Below are positions 33,615 through 42,901 of a stretch of DNA of 64,000 nucleotides, piece by piece. This stretch comes from Hydrogenophilales bacterium 28-61-23 (GTDB lineage: Bacteria > Pseudomonadota > Gammaproteobacteria > Burkholderiales > Thiobacillaceae). A model generated the notes under the pieces. That model saw only the letters and a program-made list of their open reading frames with translations, was not told the origin of the DNA and ran no database searches. Position numbers and translations under genes: made by a program. Positions within the stretch are counted from its first letter, which is position 1, and each line of letters opens with the position of its first letter. Location of the stretch: contig NCGJ01000011.1 of assembly GCA_002281555.1 (NCBI GenBank), forward strand, positions 35,412-99,411. The letters are read 5' to 3'.

Positions 33615-34207
33615 GCGCCGGCAACCGTCTACCCATCCTAGGGCCGGCCCTCCTGCTGGCACTCAATATCTGGAGTTCCGCAACCATGGCCGCCGATTCG
33701 CCAATGATCCTCGACGACCGCAGCAGCGCTTCGCTGTGCGCAAACAATGGCGCCTGCTGGCAAGCCATCACCGATACGGTCATGGGCGGCGTCTCCGACG
33801 GACGACTCAAGCCGGCACTGATCGAAGGCCGGCCCTGCCTGCGCCTGAGCGGTGAAGTCAGCTTGCTGAACAACGGCGGCTTCGTGCAGGCCAGCCTGGA
33901 TCTCGACGCTGCCGGCCTGCTCGATGCCCGCAGCTATGCCGGCATCGAAATCGACGTGTTCGGCAACGACGAAAGTTACAACCTGCATTTGCGCAGCGCC
34001 GATACCCGCATCGTCTGGCAGTCCTACCGCGCCCCTTTTCAAGCGGCACCGCGCTGGCAAACCCTGCGCCTGCCTTTCGCCAGTTTTCAACCCTACCGCA
34101 CCGACAAACCGCTCGACCTGAGCAAACTGCGCCGGCTCGGCGTGGTGGCCATCGGCCGCGAAATGCGGGCCGATGTCTGCATCGCCCGTCTGTCTTTGTA
34201 CCCGTGA
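33611..34207 (+). CDS. CIA30-family exported protein
   Basis: A 198-residue protein with an N-terminal signal peptide (to about TMAAD, residue 27). Its body has the CIA30/NDUFAF1-like galactose-binding fold: WQAITDTVMGGVSDGRL, then GGFVQASLDLDA, then YAGIEIDVFGNDESYNLHLR. Bacterial members are of unknown role despite the name taken from complex I assembly. The start overlaps the lipocalin stop by 4 bp, so the two are co-translated. It is commonly seen with lipocalin and CFA-type genes in light or stress clusters. Confidence 0.8.
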   Translation: MSAGNRLPILGPALLLALNIWSSATMAADSPMILDDRSSASLCANNGACWQAITDTVMGGVSDGRLKPALIEGRPCLRLSGEVSLLNNGGFVQASLDLDAAGLLDARSYAGIEIDVFGNDESYNLHLRSADTRIVWQSYRAPFQAAPRWQTLRLPFASFQPYRTDKPLDLSKLRRLGVVAIGREMRADVCIARLSLYP

Positions 34208-34230
34208 ACTTTCACTCCAGGAGAACCGCC

Positions 34231-34461
34231 ATGATGACATTTACCCGCGACCCGATGACCCTGAACGACGTCACCAACCTCGATGCGGCACCCTTCGTCA
34301 TCGAAGGCCAGGGCGCCGGCATGGTCAAGATCTACTTCGAATCGGAAGCCAACAAAGCCGAGTATCTCGACCTCACCCCGCACGCCGGCGTGAAGTCGTC
34401 GGGTCTGAAGAAGATTTACGCAGAAATGGCCGACAACCCCGATACCGGCAGCATCAACTGA
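34231..34461 (+). CDS. Small unknown protein of the stress operon
   Basis: A 76-residue acidic soluble protein that I do not recognise. CAGGAGAA sits before the ATG at 34231. The sequence includes FVIEGQGAGMVKIYFES and a conserved-looking EYLDLTPHAGVKSSGLKKIY. No signal, no cysteine. Its place between the CIA30-like gene and CbiX, with short gaps (23 and 11 bp), marks it as part of the operon. Confidence 0.65.
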   Translation: MMTFTRDPMTLNDVTNLDAAPFVIEGQGAGMVKIYFESEANKAEYLDLTPHAGVKSSGLKKIYAEMADNPDTGSIN

Positions 34462-34472
34462 GAAGGCTCGTC

Positions 34473-34847
34473 ATGTCCGAACGTCATTTACTGATTGTCG
34501 CCCACGGCAGCCGCCGCCAGGCTTCCAACGACGAGGTGCGCGAACTGGGCGAGCGGGTACGCGCCATGCGTGACCCCGCCATCCACCGTGTCGACGTCGC
34601 ATTTCTGGAACTGGCCGAACCGTCCATCCCGGATGGCCTGGCGCGCTGTGCAGCACAGGGGGCGCGGGAGATCATCGTCTTCCCGTACTTCCTCGCCGCC
34701 GGCACCCATGTAGCCACTGACATTCCGGAAGCGCTGGCGACATTCAGCGAGATCCACCCGGATATTCAAGTGCGCCTGGCCAGCCATCTCGGCGCCTCGG
34801 CTTCGCTCGCCAAGACCATCCTCGATATAGCCAGCAAAGCGGGCTAA
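34473..34847 (+). CDS. cbiX: CbiX-type cobalt/sirohydrochlorin chelatase
   Basis: A 124-residue single-domain chelatase. LLIVAHGSRRQASNDEV carries the first active-site His, and FPYFLAAGTHVATDIP the second. The length fits the short CbiX/SirB form that dimerises to insert Co2+ (or Fe2+) into sirohydrochlorin. As the last gene of an operon opposite a cobalamin-binding repressor, it could tie B12 supply to the light/B12 switch. It may instead serve sirohaem synthesis. Confidence 0.85.
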   Translation: MSERHLLIVAHGSRRQASNDEVRELGERVRAMRDPAIHRVDVAFLELAEPSIPDGLARCAAQGAREIIVFPYFLAAGTHVATDIPEALATFSEIHPDIQVRLASHLGASASLAKTILDIASKAG

Positions 34848-34931
34848 GTGCGCACCTGGGAGGAAACTGTTGACGCCTGACCGACGTCGTCCGCCCGGAC
34901 GGGAATGGCAACTTCTGCGCCGCCCACCAAC

Positions 34932-37358
34932 CTACTTGCCGCGTCCCGCCAGCCTCATCCACGTACTCACCACGGTATCCGGGTTGAGCGAAATCGAGTC
35001 GATGCCCTGATCCATCAGCCAATCGGCCAGGTCGGGGTGATCCGACGGGCCCTGGCCGCAGATGCCGACGTATTTGCCGTTGCGTTTGCAGGCGGCGATG
35101 GCTTCGGCGAGCAGTTTCTTGACCGCCGGGTTGCGTTCGTCGAACGAGGCCGCGACCAGGCTGGAGTCGCGGTCGACGCCCAGCGTCAACTGGGTGAGGT
35201 CGTTGGAGCCGATGGAGAAGCCGTCGAAGCGCTCGAGGAACTCGTCGGCGAGCAGCACGTTGGACGGGATCTCGCACATCATCACGATTTTCAAGCCGTC
35301 CTTGCCACGTTGCAGCCCGTTTTCCGCCATCACCGCCAGCGCCGCGTCGGCGTCATGCAGCGTGCGCACGAAGGGCAACATGACCTCGACGTTGGTCAGG
35401 CCCATGTCGTCGCGCGCCCGCTTGATGGCACGGCATTCGAGCTGGAACGCGCGCTGGAACATCGGGCTGGCGTAGCGGCCGGCGCCGCGGAAGCCGAGCA
35501 TCGGGTTTTCTTCATGCGGTTCGAATTGCGGGCCGCCGATCAGGTTGGCGTATTCGTTCGACTTGAAGTCGGACATGCGCACGATGACCCGTTTCGGCCA
35601 GAACGCGCAGGCGATGGTGGCGATGCCTTCGGTTAATTTCTCGACGTAGAAATTGACCGGGTCGCCGTAGCCGTGAATCTTGGCGTCGATGGCGGCCTTC
35701 ACGTCTTCCGGCATCTTGCGGTATTCCAGCGCGGCGTTCGGGTGGATGCCGATGGCGTTACTGATGATGAATTCCAGCCGGGCCAGCCCGACGCCTTCGT
35801 GCGGCAGCGTGGCGAAGTGGAAGGCCTGTTCCGGGTTGCCGACGTTCATCATGATCTTGACCGGGATGTCCGGCATGGTCTGCATCGCCGTCTCGGATTT
35901 CTCGAACTTGAGCAGGCCGTCGTAGACATAGCCGTCTTCGCCTTCGGAACAGGACACCGTGACTTCCTGGCCTTCCTGAATCAGTTTGGTGGCGTTGCCG
36001 GTGCCGACCACCGCCGGCACGCCGAGTTCGCGCGCGACGATGGCGGCATGGCAGGTGCGCCCGCCGCGATTGGTGACGATGGCGGACGCGCGCTTCATGA
36101 CCGGCTCCCAGTCCGGGTCGGTCATGTCGGCGATCAGCACGTCGCCGGGTTCCACCTCGTGCATCTGGGCGATGTTTGCAATGACGCGGGCGCGGCCCTG
36201 GCCGATCTTGCTGCCGATGGCGCGGCCAACGATGACGACCGGGCCTTTCTCCAGCAGCTTGAAGCGGGTCTGCACGTTGCCGTCGCGCGATTTCACGGTC
36301 TCCGGGCGGGCTTGCAGGATGTACAGCTTGCCGTCGACGCCGTCGCGACCCCACTCGATATCCATCGGGCGGCCGTAATGTTCCTCGATGATCAACGCAT
36401 AGCGGGACAGTTCCAGCAGCTCGTCGTCGTCCAGCGCGAAGCGGTGGCGCAAGCCCATCGGCACCTCTTCGACACGGGTTGAGCGCTCGGCGACCGACTC
36501 GTGGCCGAACACCATGCGGATCGCTTTTTCGCCCAGTTTCTTGCGCACCACGGCGCGCTTGCCCGCGCGCAGCATGGGCTTGTGCACGTAGTACTCGTCC
36601 GGATTGACCGAGCCTTGCACCACGGTTTCGCCCAGGCCGTAAGCGGCGTTGATGAACACCACATCGCGGAAGCCGGATTCGGTATCCATCGTGAACATGA
36701 CGCCGGCCGCGCCCAGATCGGAACGCACCATGCGCTGAATGCCGGCCGACAGCGCCACCACGGCATGTTCGAAATTGTTGTGGACGCGATAGGAAATGGC
36801 GCGGTCGTTGTAGAGCGAGGCGTAGCAGAGCTTGACCGCGTCGATCAGGTTATCGGCGCCCTGGATATTCAGGTAGGTCTCCTGCTGCCCGGCGAAGGAG
36901 GCGTCGGGCAGGTCTTCGGCGGTGGCGGAGGAACGCACGGCGAATTGCAAATCTTCCCCGGCCTCGGCGCACATCAGGCGGTGATTGTGGCGGATGCCGG
37001 CTTCCAGTCCGGGCGGCAGCGGCGCTTGCATCATCCAGCCGCGAATCTCGCGGCCGGCTTCGGCCAGCGCCTGCGTATCGTCGATATTGAGCGTGGTCAG
37101 CTTGGTGGCAATACGATCCGCCAGTCCGTTGTGGGACAGATATTCGCGGAACGCATCGGCCGTGGTGGCGAATCCGCCGGGCACGCGCACACCCTTGTCG
37201 GTCAGGTTGTGGATCATCTCCCCGAGGGAGGCGTTTTTGCCGCCGACCTTGTCCACGTCGTGCATGGACAGGGTTTCGAAGCGGGCGATATAGTCCAATG
37301 CGGAGCCAGACGCGTTGGCCACCGAGTTGTCCACTGATTTGTCCACCGAGTTGTCCAT
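34932..37358 (-). CDS. ppsA: Phosphoenolpyruvate synthase
   Basis: An 808-residue enzyme converting pyruvate and ATP to PEP, AMP and phosphate in gluconeogenesis. The start is the ATG at 37358 with GAGG upstream. The N-terminal ATP-grasp domain includes [12 protein letters not shown] and [20 protein letters not shown]. The swivelling domain has the phospho-acceptor His in [15 protein letters not shown]. The C-terminal barrel has the catalytic Cys in [13 protein letters not shown] short Asp-Asn-Ser-Val repeat at the very N-terminus is extra. It is divergent from its regulator gene, 47 bp away. Confidence 0.95.
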   Translation of the reverse strand: MDNSVDKSVDNSVANASGSALDYIARFETLSMHDVDKVGGKNASLGEMIHNLTDKGVRVPGGFATTADAFREYLSHNGLADRIATKLTTLNIDDTQALAEAGREIRGWMMQAPLPPGLEAGIRHNHRLMCAEAGEDLQFAVRSSATAEDLPDASFAGQQETYLNIQGADNLIDAVKLCYASLYNDRAISYRVHNNFEHAVVALSAGIQRMVRSDLGAAGVMFTMDTESGFRDVVFINAAYGLGETVVQGSVNPDEYYVHKPMLRAGKRAVVRKKLGEKAIRMVFGHESVAERSTRVEEVPMGLRHRFALDDDELLELSRYALIIEEHYGRPMDIEWGRDGVDGKLYILQARPETVKSRDGNVQTRFKLLEKGPVVIVGRAIGSKIGQGRARVIANIAQMHEVEPGDVLIADMTDPDWEPVMKRASAIVTNRGGRTCHAAIVARELGVPAVVGTGNATKLIQEGQEVTVSCSEGEDGYVYDGLLKFEKSETAMQTMPDIPVKIMMNVGNPEQAFHFATLPHEGVGLARLEFIISNAIGIHPNAALEYRKMPEDVKAAIDAKIHGYGDPVNFYVEKLTEGIATIACAFWPKRVIVRMSDFKSNEYANLIGGPQFEPHEENPMLGFRGAGRYASPMFQRAFQLECRAIKRARDDMGLTNVEVMLPFVRTLHDADAALAVMAENGLQRGKDGLKIVMMCEIPSNVLLADEFLERFDGFSIGSNDLTQLTLGVDRDSSLVAASFDERNPAVKKLLAEAIAACKRNGKYVGICGQGPSDHPDLADWLMDQGIDSISLNPDTVVSTWMRLAGRGK

Positions 37359-37405
37359 TTTCGATCCTCGATCAATATTGACTGAAGCATCACCGCCTAA
37401 CTCCA

Positions 37406-38251
37406 ATGACACCCGCCCGCCCGGTCTACTTCATCTCCGATCACACCGGCATCACCGCCGAGATCATCGGCAAGAGCCTGCTGTCGCAGTTTCCGGATGA
37501 AGCGTTCGCCACGGTCAGTCTACCCTTTGTCGACACGCTGGAAAAAGCCGTTCTTGCCGCGCGGCAAGTGAAAGACGACGGGCGGCGAACGAACGTCAAA
37601 CCCTTGGTTTTTTCCACGCTGACCGACCCCGCCGCGCGCGCGGAACTGGATGCCTGCGACGCGGTGGTGATGGATATCTACGGCCATTTTCTCGGCATGA
37701 TGGCCAGCGAGATCGGCTACCCGCCGGCACCCTTGCGCGGCCGGTTTCACGGCATGTCCGATGCCAATTCCTATCGCGGCCGCATCGACGCGGTGAATTT
37801 CGCGCTGGCGGCGGACGACGGACTCGGGCCTGAAAAATACGAACGCGCCGACCTGATCCTGATCGGCGTTTCGCGCAGCGGAAAAACGCCGACGTCCTTG
37901 TACATGGCCATGCAATACAGCCTGTATGTCGCCAACTATCCGTTGACGCCGGAAAATTTCGAAAACTTCCACGAACAACCCGGCCTGCCCAAATCCTTGC
38001 TGCCCTACCGCGCCAAGTTGCGCGGCCTCACGCTGGCGCCGGAACGACTGGCGCAGATTCGCTCCGAACGCCGGCCGAACAGCCCCTACGCCGCGCTCGA
38101 AACCTGCAAGCTGGAACTCAAACAAGCCGAGCGCTTGATGCGCGACACAGGCATCCCTGTGGTCGATTCGACGCATCGCTCTGTCGAAGAGATTTCCAGC
38201 CTGCTCAAACAATCGTTGCGCGCCGACCAGGCGGCGCCGACACCGGCATGA
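37406..38251 (+). CDS. ppsR: PEP synthase regulatory kinase/pyrophosphorylase (PSRP)
   Basis: A 281-residue DUF299 protein. It starts with [20 protein letters not shown] and has a P-loop [17 protein letters not shown] at about 154-170. It inactivates PEP synthase by ADP-dependent phosphorylation of a Thr next to the catalytic His. It reactivates the enzyme by phosphate-dependent dephosphorylation. Divergent pairing with ppsA, with starts 47 bp apart, is the standard arrangement. Confidence 0.95.
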   Translation: MTPARPVYFISDHTGITAEIIGKSLLSQFPDEAFATVSLPFVDTLEKAVLAARQVKDDGRRTNVKPLVFSTLTDPAARAELDACDAVVMDIYGHFLGMMASEIGYPPAPLRGRFHGMSDANSYRGRIDAVNFALAADDGLGPEKYERADLILIGVSRSGKTPTSLYMAMQYSLYVANYPLTPENFENFHEQPGLPKSLLPYRAKLRGLTLAPERLAQIRSERRPNSPYAALETCKLELKQAERLMRDTGIPVVDSTHRSVEEISSLLKQSLRADQAAPTPA

Positions 38252-38301
38252 CATGTCCATCCGGCTACAATCTCCCGTCTCCATCTCAACCGCAAAAAAC
38301 C

Positions 38302-38841
38302 ATGAGCAACATCGACTATCTGGCCATTACCGCATCCGGTGAAGACAAGATCGGCCTGGTGCAACGCTTCACCAGCCGCATCGCCGAAGCCGGCTGCAAT
38401 ATCGAAGAATCGCGCATGGCCGTGCTGGGCGGCCAGTTTTCCATTCTGATGCTGATTTCCGGCCCCTGGAACGCGCTCAGCAAACTGGAAGACCGGCTCG
38501 GACAGATCGGCGAAGAGCTCGGCCTGACGATCTTGCACAAGCGCACCCGCCCAGCCGAACGCAAGGTGCCGCTGGTGCCCTACCGGGTCAATGTGGTGGC
38601 GATGGATCACCCCGGCATCGTGCATAGCCTGGCCGACTTCTTTGCCCGCCAGGGCATCAACATCGAAGAATTGATTACCGAAACCTACCCGGCGCCGCAT
38701 ACCGGCACGGCGATGTTCTCGGTCAACATCACCGTCGGCGTTCCCGCCGACATGCACCTGCCCACCTTGCGCGGCGACTTCTTCGACTATTGCGACAACC
38801 TCAATCTGGATGCCGTCATGGAGCCGGATCGGGGCGGCTGA
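38302..38841 (+). CDS. GcvR-like tandem ACT-domain regulator
   Basis: A 179-residue protein with two ACT domains. The first (about 4-80) reads YLAITASGEDKIGLVQRFTS and IEESRMAVLGGQFSILMLIS. The second (about 95-170) reads VNVVAMDHPGIVHSLADFFA. ACT domains bind amino acids; in enterobacteria GcvR controls the glycine cleavage operon with GcvA. No GcvA or gcv genes lie nearby, so the exact target is open. The start at ATG 38302 is 50 bp after ppsR, possibly in the same transcript. Confidence 0.85.
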   Translation: MSNIDYLAITASGEDKIGLVQRFTSRIAEAGCNIEESRMAVLGGQFSILMLISGPWNALSKLEDRLGQIGEELGLTILHKRTRPAERKVPLVPYRVNVVAMDHPGIVHSLADFFARQGINIEELITETYPAPHTGTAMFSVNITVGVPADMHLPTLRGDFFDYCDNLNLDAVMEPDRGG

Positions 38842-38860
38842 ACCTGGCCAAACATCGACC

Positions 38861-39463
38861 ATGAAACCGCAACCGGGTCGTCCGCGCTTTCCGGAAGACG
38901 AAAAACGCCAGCCCTGGCTGCCGCTGCTGCTCGAAATCCAGCATCTGACCGATCGGGGCGTCACCGCCGCGATCAAGGCCGATGGCCGCAAACTGGCGTG
39001 CGGACGCGGCTGCGCGGTTTGCTGTCGCGCTCAGGCCGATATTCCGGTTTACCCGCTCGAGTTGATGGGCATCGCCTGGTACGCCACCGAAAAACTGACC
39101 GGCGAACTGCGCGAACGGGTGCGCGGCCAATTGCAACGACACCGCGACCTGGACGCCTGCCCGTTTCTGGTCGACGAAGCCTGCGCGATACACCCGCTGC
39201 GACCGATGGCTTGCCGCCAGTTCAACGTATTCACCACGGTTTGCGCGGCCGGCGAAGATGCCTTCCACACCCGGCGCGGCGATGTGCTGAATCCGGATGC
39301 GAAGCTCAAGAACGAAGCGCTACGCGAGATGCTGCGCCATCACAACATCAAGGATGGCCGCGAACGCCGCCGCCTGGTCGAAACCGGCGAAATCCACCGG
39401 CTGGCGCAAAGCCTGCGCGAGATGCGATGGGAGACATTGGCAACCCGGATGACCGCCGGTTAA
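38861..39463 (+). CDS. YkgJ-family cysteine-cluster protein
   Basis: A 200-residue soluble protein. The cluster CGRGCAVCC (about 47-55) with a later CPFL..EACAIHPLRPMACRQF gives the CxxxCxxCC plus distant Cys pattern of YkgJ/UPF0153. That pattern probably binds a zinc or Fe-S centre. Function is unproven; roles in metal-dependent modification have been suggested. The ATG at 38861 lies 19 bp after the GcvR-like stop. The 3' end overlaps the converging small gene by 4 bp. Confidence 0.85.
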   Translation: MKPQPGRPRFPEDEKRQPWLPLLLEIQHLTDRGVTAAIKADGRKLACGRGCAVCCRAQADIPVYPLELMGIAWYATEKLTGELRERVRGQLQRHRDLDACPFLVDEACAIHPLRPMACRQFNVFTTVCAAGEDAFHTRRGDVLNPDAKLKNEALREMLRHHNIKDGRERRRLVETGEIHRLAQSLREMRWETLATRMTAG

Positions 39464-39723
39464 CCCGTCCCCCCGGCGCCGTTTTCGCGGTAATAGCGCG
39501 CCGCGGCTGAAGTCAACACCTGCACATCCTGGCTGGTGAGATCGGGATAGGTATCGCGTATGGTTCGAGACACCCAGAAATCCGGGTGTTGACCATTCAA
39601 ACCGGTGCCCGGCAGAAAATAGGGCTGCACCAAACGCACTACATCGTCAAAGATATCCCGCAGTTGGGCTTGCTGACGCCGCTCGGGCTGAGGTGTGCCG
39701 GTTTCATCTATAAATAGGCTCAT
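39460..39723 (-). CDS. Small hypothetical protein
   Basis: An 87-residue soluble protein, unrecognised. LRDIFDDVVRLVQPYFLPG and VSRTIRDTYPDLTSQDVQVL suggest two or three helices. The C-terminus ARYYRENGAGGTG is flexible. It converges on the YkgJ-like gene with a 4-bp overlap and is divergent from the HicA-like region. The regular amphipathic pattern supports a real gene. Confidence 0.6.
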   Translation of the reverse strand: MSLFIDETGTPQPERRQQAQLRDIFDDVVRLVQPYFLPGTGLNGQHPDFWVSRTIRDTYPDLTSQDVQVLTSAAARYYRENGAGGTG

Positions 39724-39883
39724 GAGTACCCTTCCTCAGGTGAAAGTGCTTACCAACAGTATCGCGCCGGACAGGCATTTTCGGTCATTCTCTGAGTATG
39801 GAACGTTCCGATGCGCCCTTCGATCGGGAAAGCTCAAGTATTCTGGCTACCTTGCGCGCACAAACCGACTTAACTTTTTTGCC

Positions 39884-40165
39884 ATGAGCCATAAACACGA
39901 ACACCTGCTCCACGCCATCTTCCAGGACCCGGTCAGCGGCAACATACACTGGCGCGAAATCGAATCGCTGTTGCATCACCTCGGCGCCACGGTAGAACCG
40001 ATTGCGGGTGCGCGCTTCCGCGTCGTGCTGAACGGCGTCGAAGGTGTTTTGCACCACCCGCACCATAGCAGCGTGCTGCTCCGGCCCGACATCAAGAACC
40101 TGCGCCTATACCTGGCCTCCGCTCAAGTCACGCCCTCGCTGTACGAAATCGCGCACAAGGGCTGA
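39884..40165 (+). CDS. HicA-family toxin-like protein without HicB
   Basis: A 93-residue protein beginning MSHKHEHLLHAIFQDPVSGN and continuing IHWREIESLLHHLGATVEP. This is the HicA-type double-stranded RNA-binding fold of the longer chromosomal subfamily. The catalytic His usually found in the G-S-H segment is replaced by surrounding His residues (HHPHH). No HicB antitoxin gene follows: the next gene starts 2 bp downstream and encodes a transglycosylase. The start was set at the ATG at 39884. It may be a solitary, non-toxic relative. Confidence 0.65.
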   Translation: MSHKHEHLLHAIFQDPVSGNIHWREIESLLHHLGATVEPIAGARFRVVLNGVEGVLHHPHHSSVLLRPDIKNLRLYLASAQVTPSLYEIAHKG

Positions 40166-40167
40166 AA

Positions 40168-41472
40168 GTGCGGACAGCGTTTTCCACTTGCCGCCTGGCG
40201 GCCTGCGTTGTTGCGCTCGGCCTGCCCGCATCGACTCATGCCGCAACGCCTTCGGCGCCTGAAACTGCATCGGCCAGCCCGACAAGCGCGCCGACACCGA
40301 CCCCCGTTGACCAGGCTTTCTCGCGTTGGCTGGCGCAATTCAAACAGGACGCTCTCGGCGAGGGCATCGGCCAGGCCACGCTGGACGCCGCGTTGCCGAA
40401 CGACCTCCAACCGATCGCCCGCGTCATTGAACTGGATCAGCGCCAACCCGAATTTGTCGACACCTTCTGGAACTATCTCGACCGCCGCGTCGATGAAGCG
40501 CGCGTCAAACTCGGGGGCGACAAGCTGCAAGAACATAAAAAACTGTTCCGGCAAGTGCAGGTCAAATATGGCATCCCCGCCAGCATATTGGTCGCCTTCT
40601 GGGGACTGGAAACCCATTTCGGGCGCAGCACGGGCAACTTCCCGACCCCGGCAGCTCTCGCCACCCTGGCCTATGACAGCCGGCGCAGCGCGTTCTTCCG
40701 AGGCGAACTCCTGCATGCGTTGACGATACTGGAACAGGGCCACCTGCCCGCCGCCGACATGAAGGGTTCCTGGGCCGGCGCCATGGGCCAGATGCAATTC
40801 ATGCCCTCCACCTTCCTGAACCATGCCGTCGACGCGGACGGCGATGGCCGCAAGGACATCTGGCACTCGCTGCCGGACGCGTTTCATTCCGCCGCGCATT
40901 ACTTGCGCAAGGCCGGTTGGCATCCCGGCGAAATCTGGGGTCGCCAGGTCATTTTGCCGAACGGCTTCAATTCCGAACTGGCCCGCTACGACCTGAAAAA
41001 ACCGGTCAACTATTGGGCCGGGCTGGGTATCCGCCAAGCCTCCGGCAAACCGTTGCCGAGCACTTCGAGCAAACAGGCCATGAGCGGCGCGCTTCTCCTG
41101 CCGCAAGGCCGCGACGGCCCGGCGTTCCTGGTCTACCGCAACTTCGACGTGATCATGGAATGGAATCGTTCCATCAACTACGCCCTCTCCATCGGCCATC
41201 TGGCCGACCGCCTCAACGGCCAGCCGGAGTTACAGCTCGGGCGCGACGCCGACAACCGGCGCATGACGCGCGACCAGTTCATGGAAATCCAGCAACTGCT
41301 CGCCCACTTGAACTTTGATCCCGGTGAAATCGACGGCATGCCCGGATCAAAAACCCGATTGGCGATTCGGGCTTACCAGAAAGCGGTTGGGCTACCGGTG
41401 GACGGCCATGCCTCGGCAGGTTTGCTGGAATATCTGCACAAAGCCCGCGTAAATGGGGCGTCGGATTTGTAA
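40168..41472 (+). CDS. Lytic murein transglycosylase (MltB family) with peptidoglycan-binding domain
   Basis: A 434-residue periplasmic enzyme starting at GTG 40168 with AAGGG upstream. A signal peptide (to about THAA, residue 25) is followed by a Pro/Thr-rich linker. The SLT_2 domain (about 50-340) has the catalytic Glu in FWGLETHFGRSTGNFPT and the motif GSWAGAMGQMQFMPSTF. A PG_binding_1 domain (about 365-430, LNFDPGEIDGMPGSKTRLAI) ends the protein. It cleaves the glycan strand with 1,6-anhydro ring formation. No lipobox is present, so it is soluble rather than lipid-anchored like MltB. Confidence 0.92.
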   Translation: MRTAFSTCRLAACVVALGLPASTHAATPSAPETASASPTSAPTPTPVDQAFSRWLAQFKQDALGEGIGQATLDAALPNDLQPIARVIELDQRQPEFVDTFWNYLDRRVDEARVKLGGDKLQEHKKLFRQVQVKYGIPASILVAFWGLETHFGRSTGNFPTPAALATLAYDSRRSAFFRGELLHALTILEQGHLPAADMKGSWAGAMGQMQFMPSTFLNHAVDADGDGRKDIWHSLPDAFHSAAHYLRKAGWHPGEIWGRQVILPNGFNSELARYDLKKPVNYWAGLGIRQASGKPLPSTSSKQAMSGALLLPQGRDGPAFLVYRNFDVIMEWNRSINYALSIGHLADRLNGQPELQLGRDADNRRMTRDQFMEIQQLLAHLNFDPGEIDGMPGSKTRLAIRAYQKAVGLPVDGHASAGLLEYLHKARVNGASDL

Positions 41473-41641
41473 ACGCCGAAGCGCCCGTTACGCAAACGAC
41501 AACAGGGAACTCGCTCACCCGCGTTGACGTTCAAGTCTTCCGCATTGCCGCCGATAGTTCGGCAAGCGACAAGACCGCGCTCGCATGGAAAGCTGGAACC
41601 GGCCTGCCCGGACCCCGAACCGACGATTTGAGAGGAAGCCC

Positions 41642-42880
41642 ATGACTCTTGTTCGTGTAGCTCCGTTGCTGACGGCCCTCATTGCAACGCAGGCACTGGC
41701 CGAAACATCGGAAGCCGCTCCAGACTATGCCGCGCGCCTGCTCGGCGATGTCGGGCGCGGCGGTCTATATCAGCGCGGCGTGGATATGGAAATCGTCTAC
41801 AAGCTCGACCTGGTCGGCAAACTCTCCCATGGCGCCCACCAGGGCCATCTCTATGCGCTCGACAACCTGGACATCAAGTTCACCCTGGATGGCGCGCGCC
41901 TGTTCGGCGGCGAAGGCACCCGCGGGTTGATTTACTTCCTGGGCAACCACGGCGGCAAGCCGGCGCTGCGGAACGATCGCCTGCCGCATGGGCTCGACAA
42001 CATCGAAGTACCTGCTGGCGCGGATACCTTCAAGCTTTATCAGGCCTGGCTGGAACGCGACATGAGCGACAGCCTGAGCATCAAGGCCGGACTCTATGAC
42101 CTCAATTCCGAGTTCTATGTCACCGAGACCAGCGCCCTGTTCGTCCACCCCACCTATGGCATCGGCGCGGAGTTGGCCGGCACTGGCCGCAATGGGCCAT
42201 CGATTTTTCCCACCACCTCCCTGGCCCTGCGCGTGAACTGGCATCCCGCCCCGCAATGGTCGGTACAGGCGGCCGTGCTGGACGGCGTGCCGGGCGACCC
42301 CGACAACCCGAACGGCACGCATATCCAGTTCAATGACGGCGACGGCGCCTTGCAGATCATGGAAACAGCCTGGTTGCCAGGTACTGGGGAAAGCCGCCTG
42401 GGCAAACTGGCGCTTGGCCTCTGGCGCTATACCCGCCGCTTTGACGATCTGGTCGATCTCGATGCCGGCGGCAACCCGGTACAGCGCCACAGCCAGGGCT
42501 TCTACCTGATCGGCGAATCCCGCCTGGCCAAGAACGCGCGCGGCGAAACCTGGGGCTTCCTGCGCTGGGGCCGCAACGACGGCGACACCACACAGTTCGA
42601 ATCCGCCTGGAGTGGCGGCCTGGTCTGGACCGGGCTGATCTCCGGCCGTCCCGAGGATCAATTCGGCCTCACCGTTTCCCAGGAAAACAACGGCGCGAAA
42701 TGGCTCAGCGCCAGTGGCAACCCGGTGCGCAAGGAACAGGCGCTGGAAATCGCCTACCGGGGCGCGGTCAACGACTGGCTGACACTGCAACCCTTTGTGC
42801 AATACCTGATCGACCACGGCAACGACCCGACCCAGAACCGCTCCTGGTGGCTGGGCTTGCGTCTCGAATTCAATCTGTAA
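41642..42880 (+). CDS. OprB-family carbohydrate-selective porin
   Basis: A 412-residue outer-membrane protein. The signal peptide ends at LAETS (about residue 20). The body has OprB features: DYAARLLGDVGRGGLYQRGV near the start and alternating amphipathic strands. GLYDLNSEFYVTETSALFVH lies mid-protein, and the sequence ends RSWWLGLRLEFNL with a terminal aromatic-hydrophobic strand. OprB porins admit sugars and some organic acids. It lies 21 bp before the chemoreceptor gene in the same direction, so uptake and sensing may be co-expressed. No sugar ABC genes are nearby. Confidence 0.85.
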   Translation: MTLVRVAPLLTALIATQALAETSEAAPDYAARLLGDVGRGGLYQRGVDMEIVYKLDLVGKLSHGAHQGHLYALDNLDIKFTLDGARLFGGEGTRGLIYFLGNHGGKPALRNDRLPHGLDNIEVPAGADTFKLYQAWLERDMSDSLSIKAGLYDLNSEFYVTETSALFVHPTYGIGAELAGTGRNGPSIFPTTSLALRVNWHPAPQWSVQAAVLDGVPGDPDNPNGTHIQFNDGDGALQIMETAWLPGTGESRLGKLALGLWRYTRRFDDLVDLDAGGNPVQRHSQGFYLIGESRLAKNARGETWGFLRWGRNDGDTTQFESAWSGGLVWTGLISGRPEDQFGLTVSQENNGAKWLSASGNPVRKEQALEIAYRGAVNDWLTLQPFVQYLIDHGNDPTQNRSWWLGLRLEFNL

Positions 42881-42901
42881 TAACGCCAAGGAGAGAACGG
42901 C

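Noticed and set aside
41593..41607. A sigma-54-like TGGAACC...TGC upstream of the porin gene
   Set aside because: Spacing between GG and GC is 9 bp instead of 10 and the flanks fit poorly.
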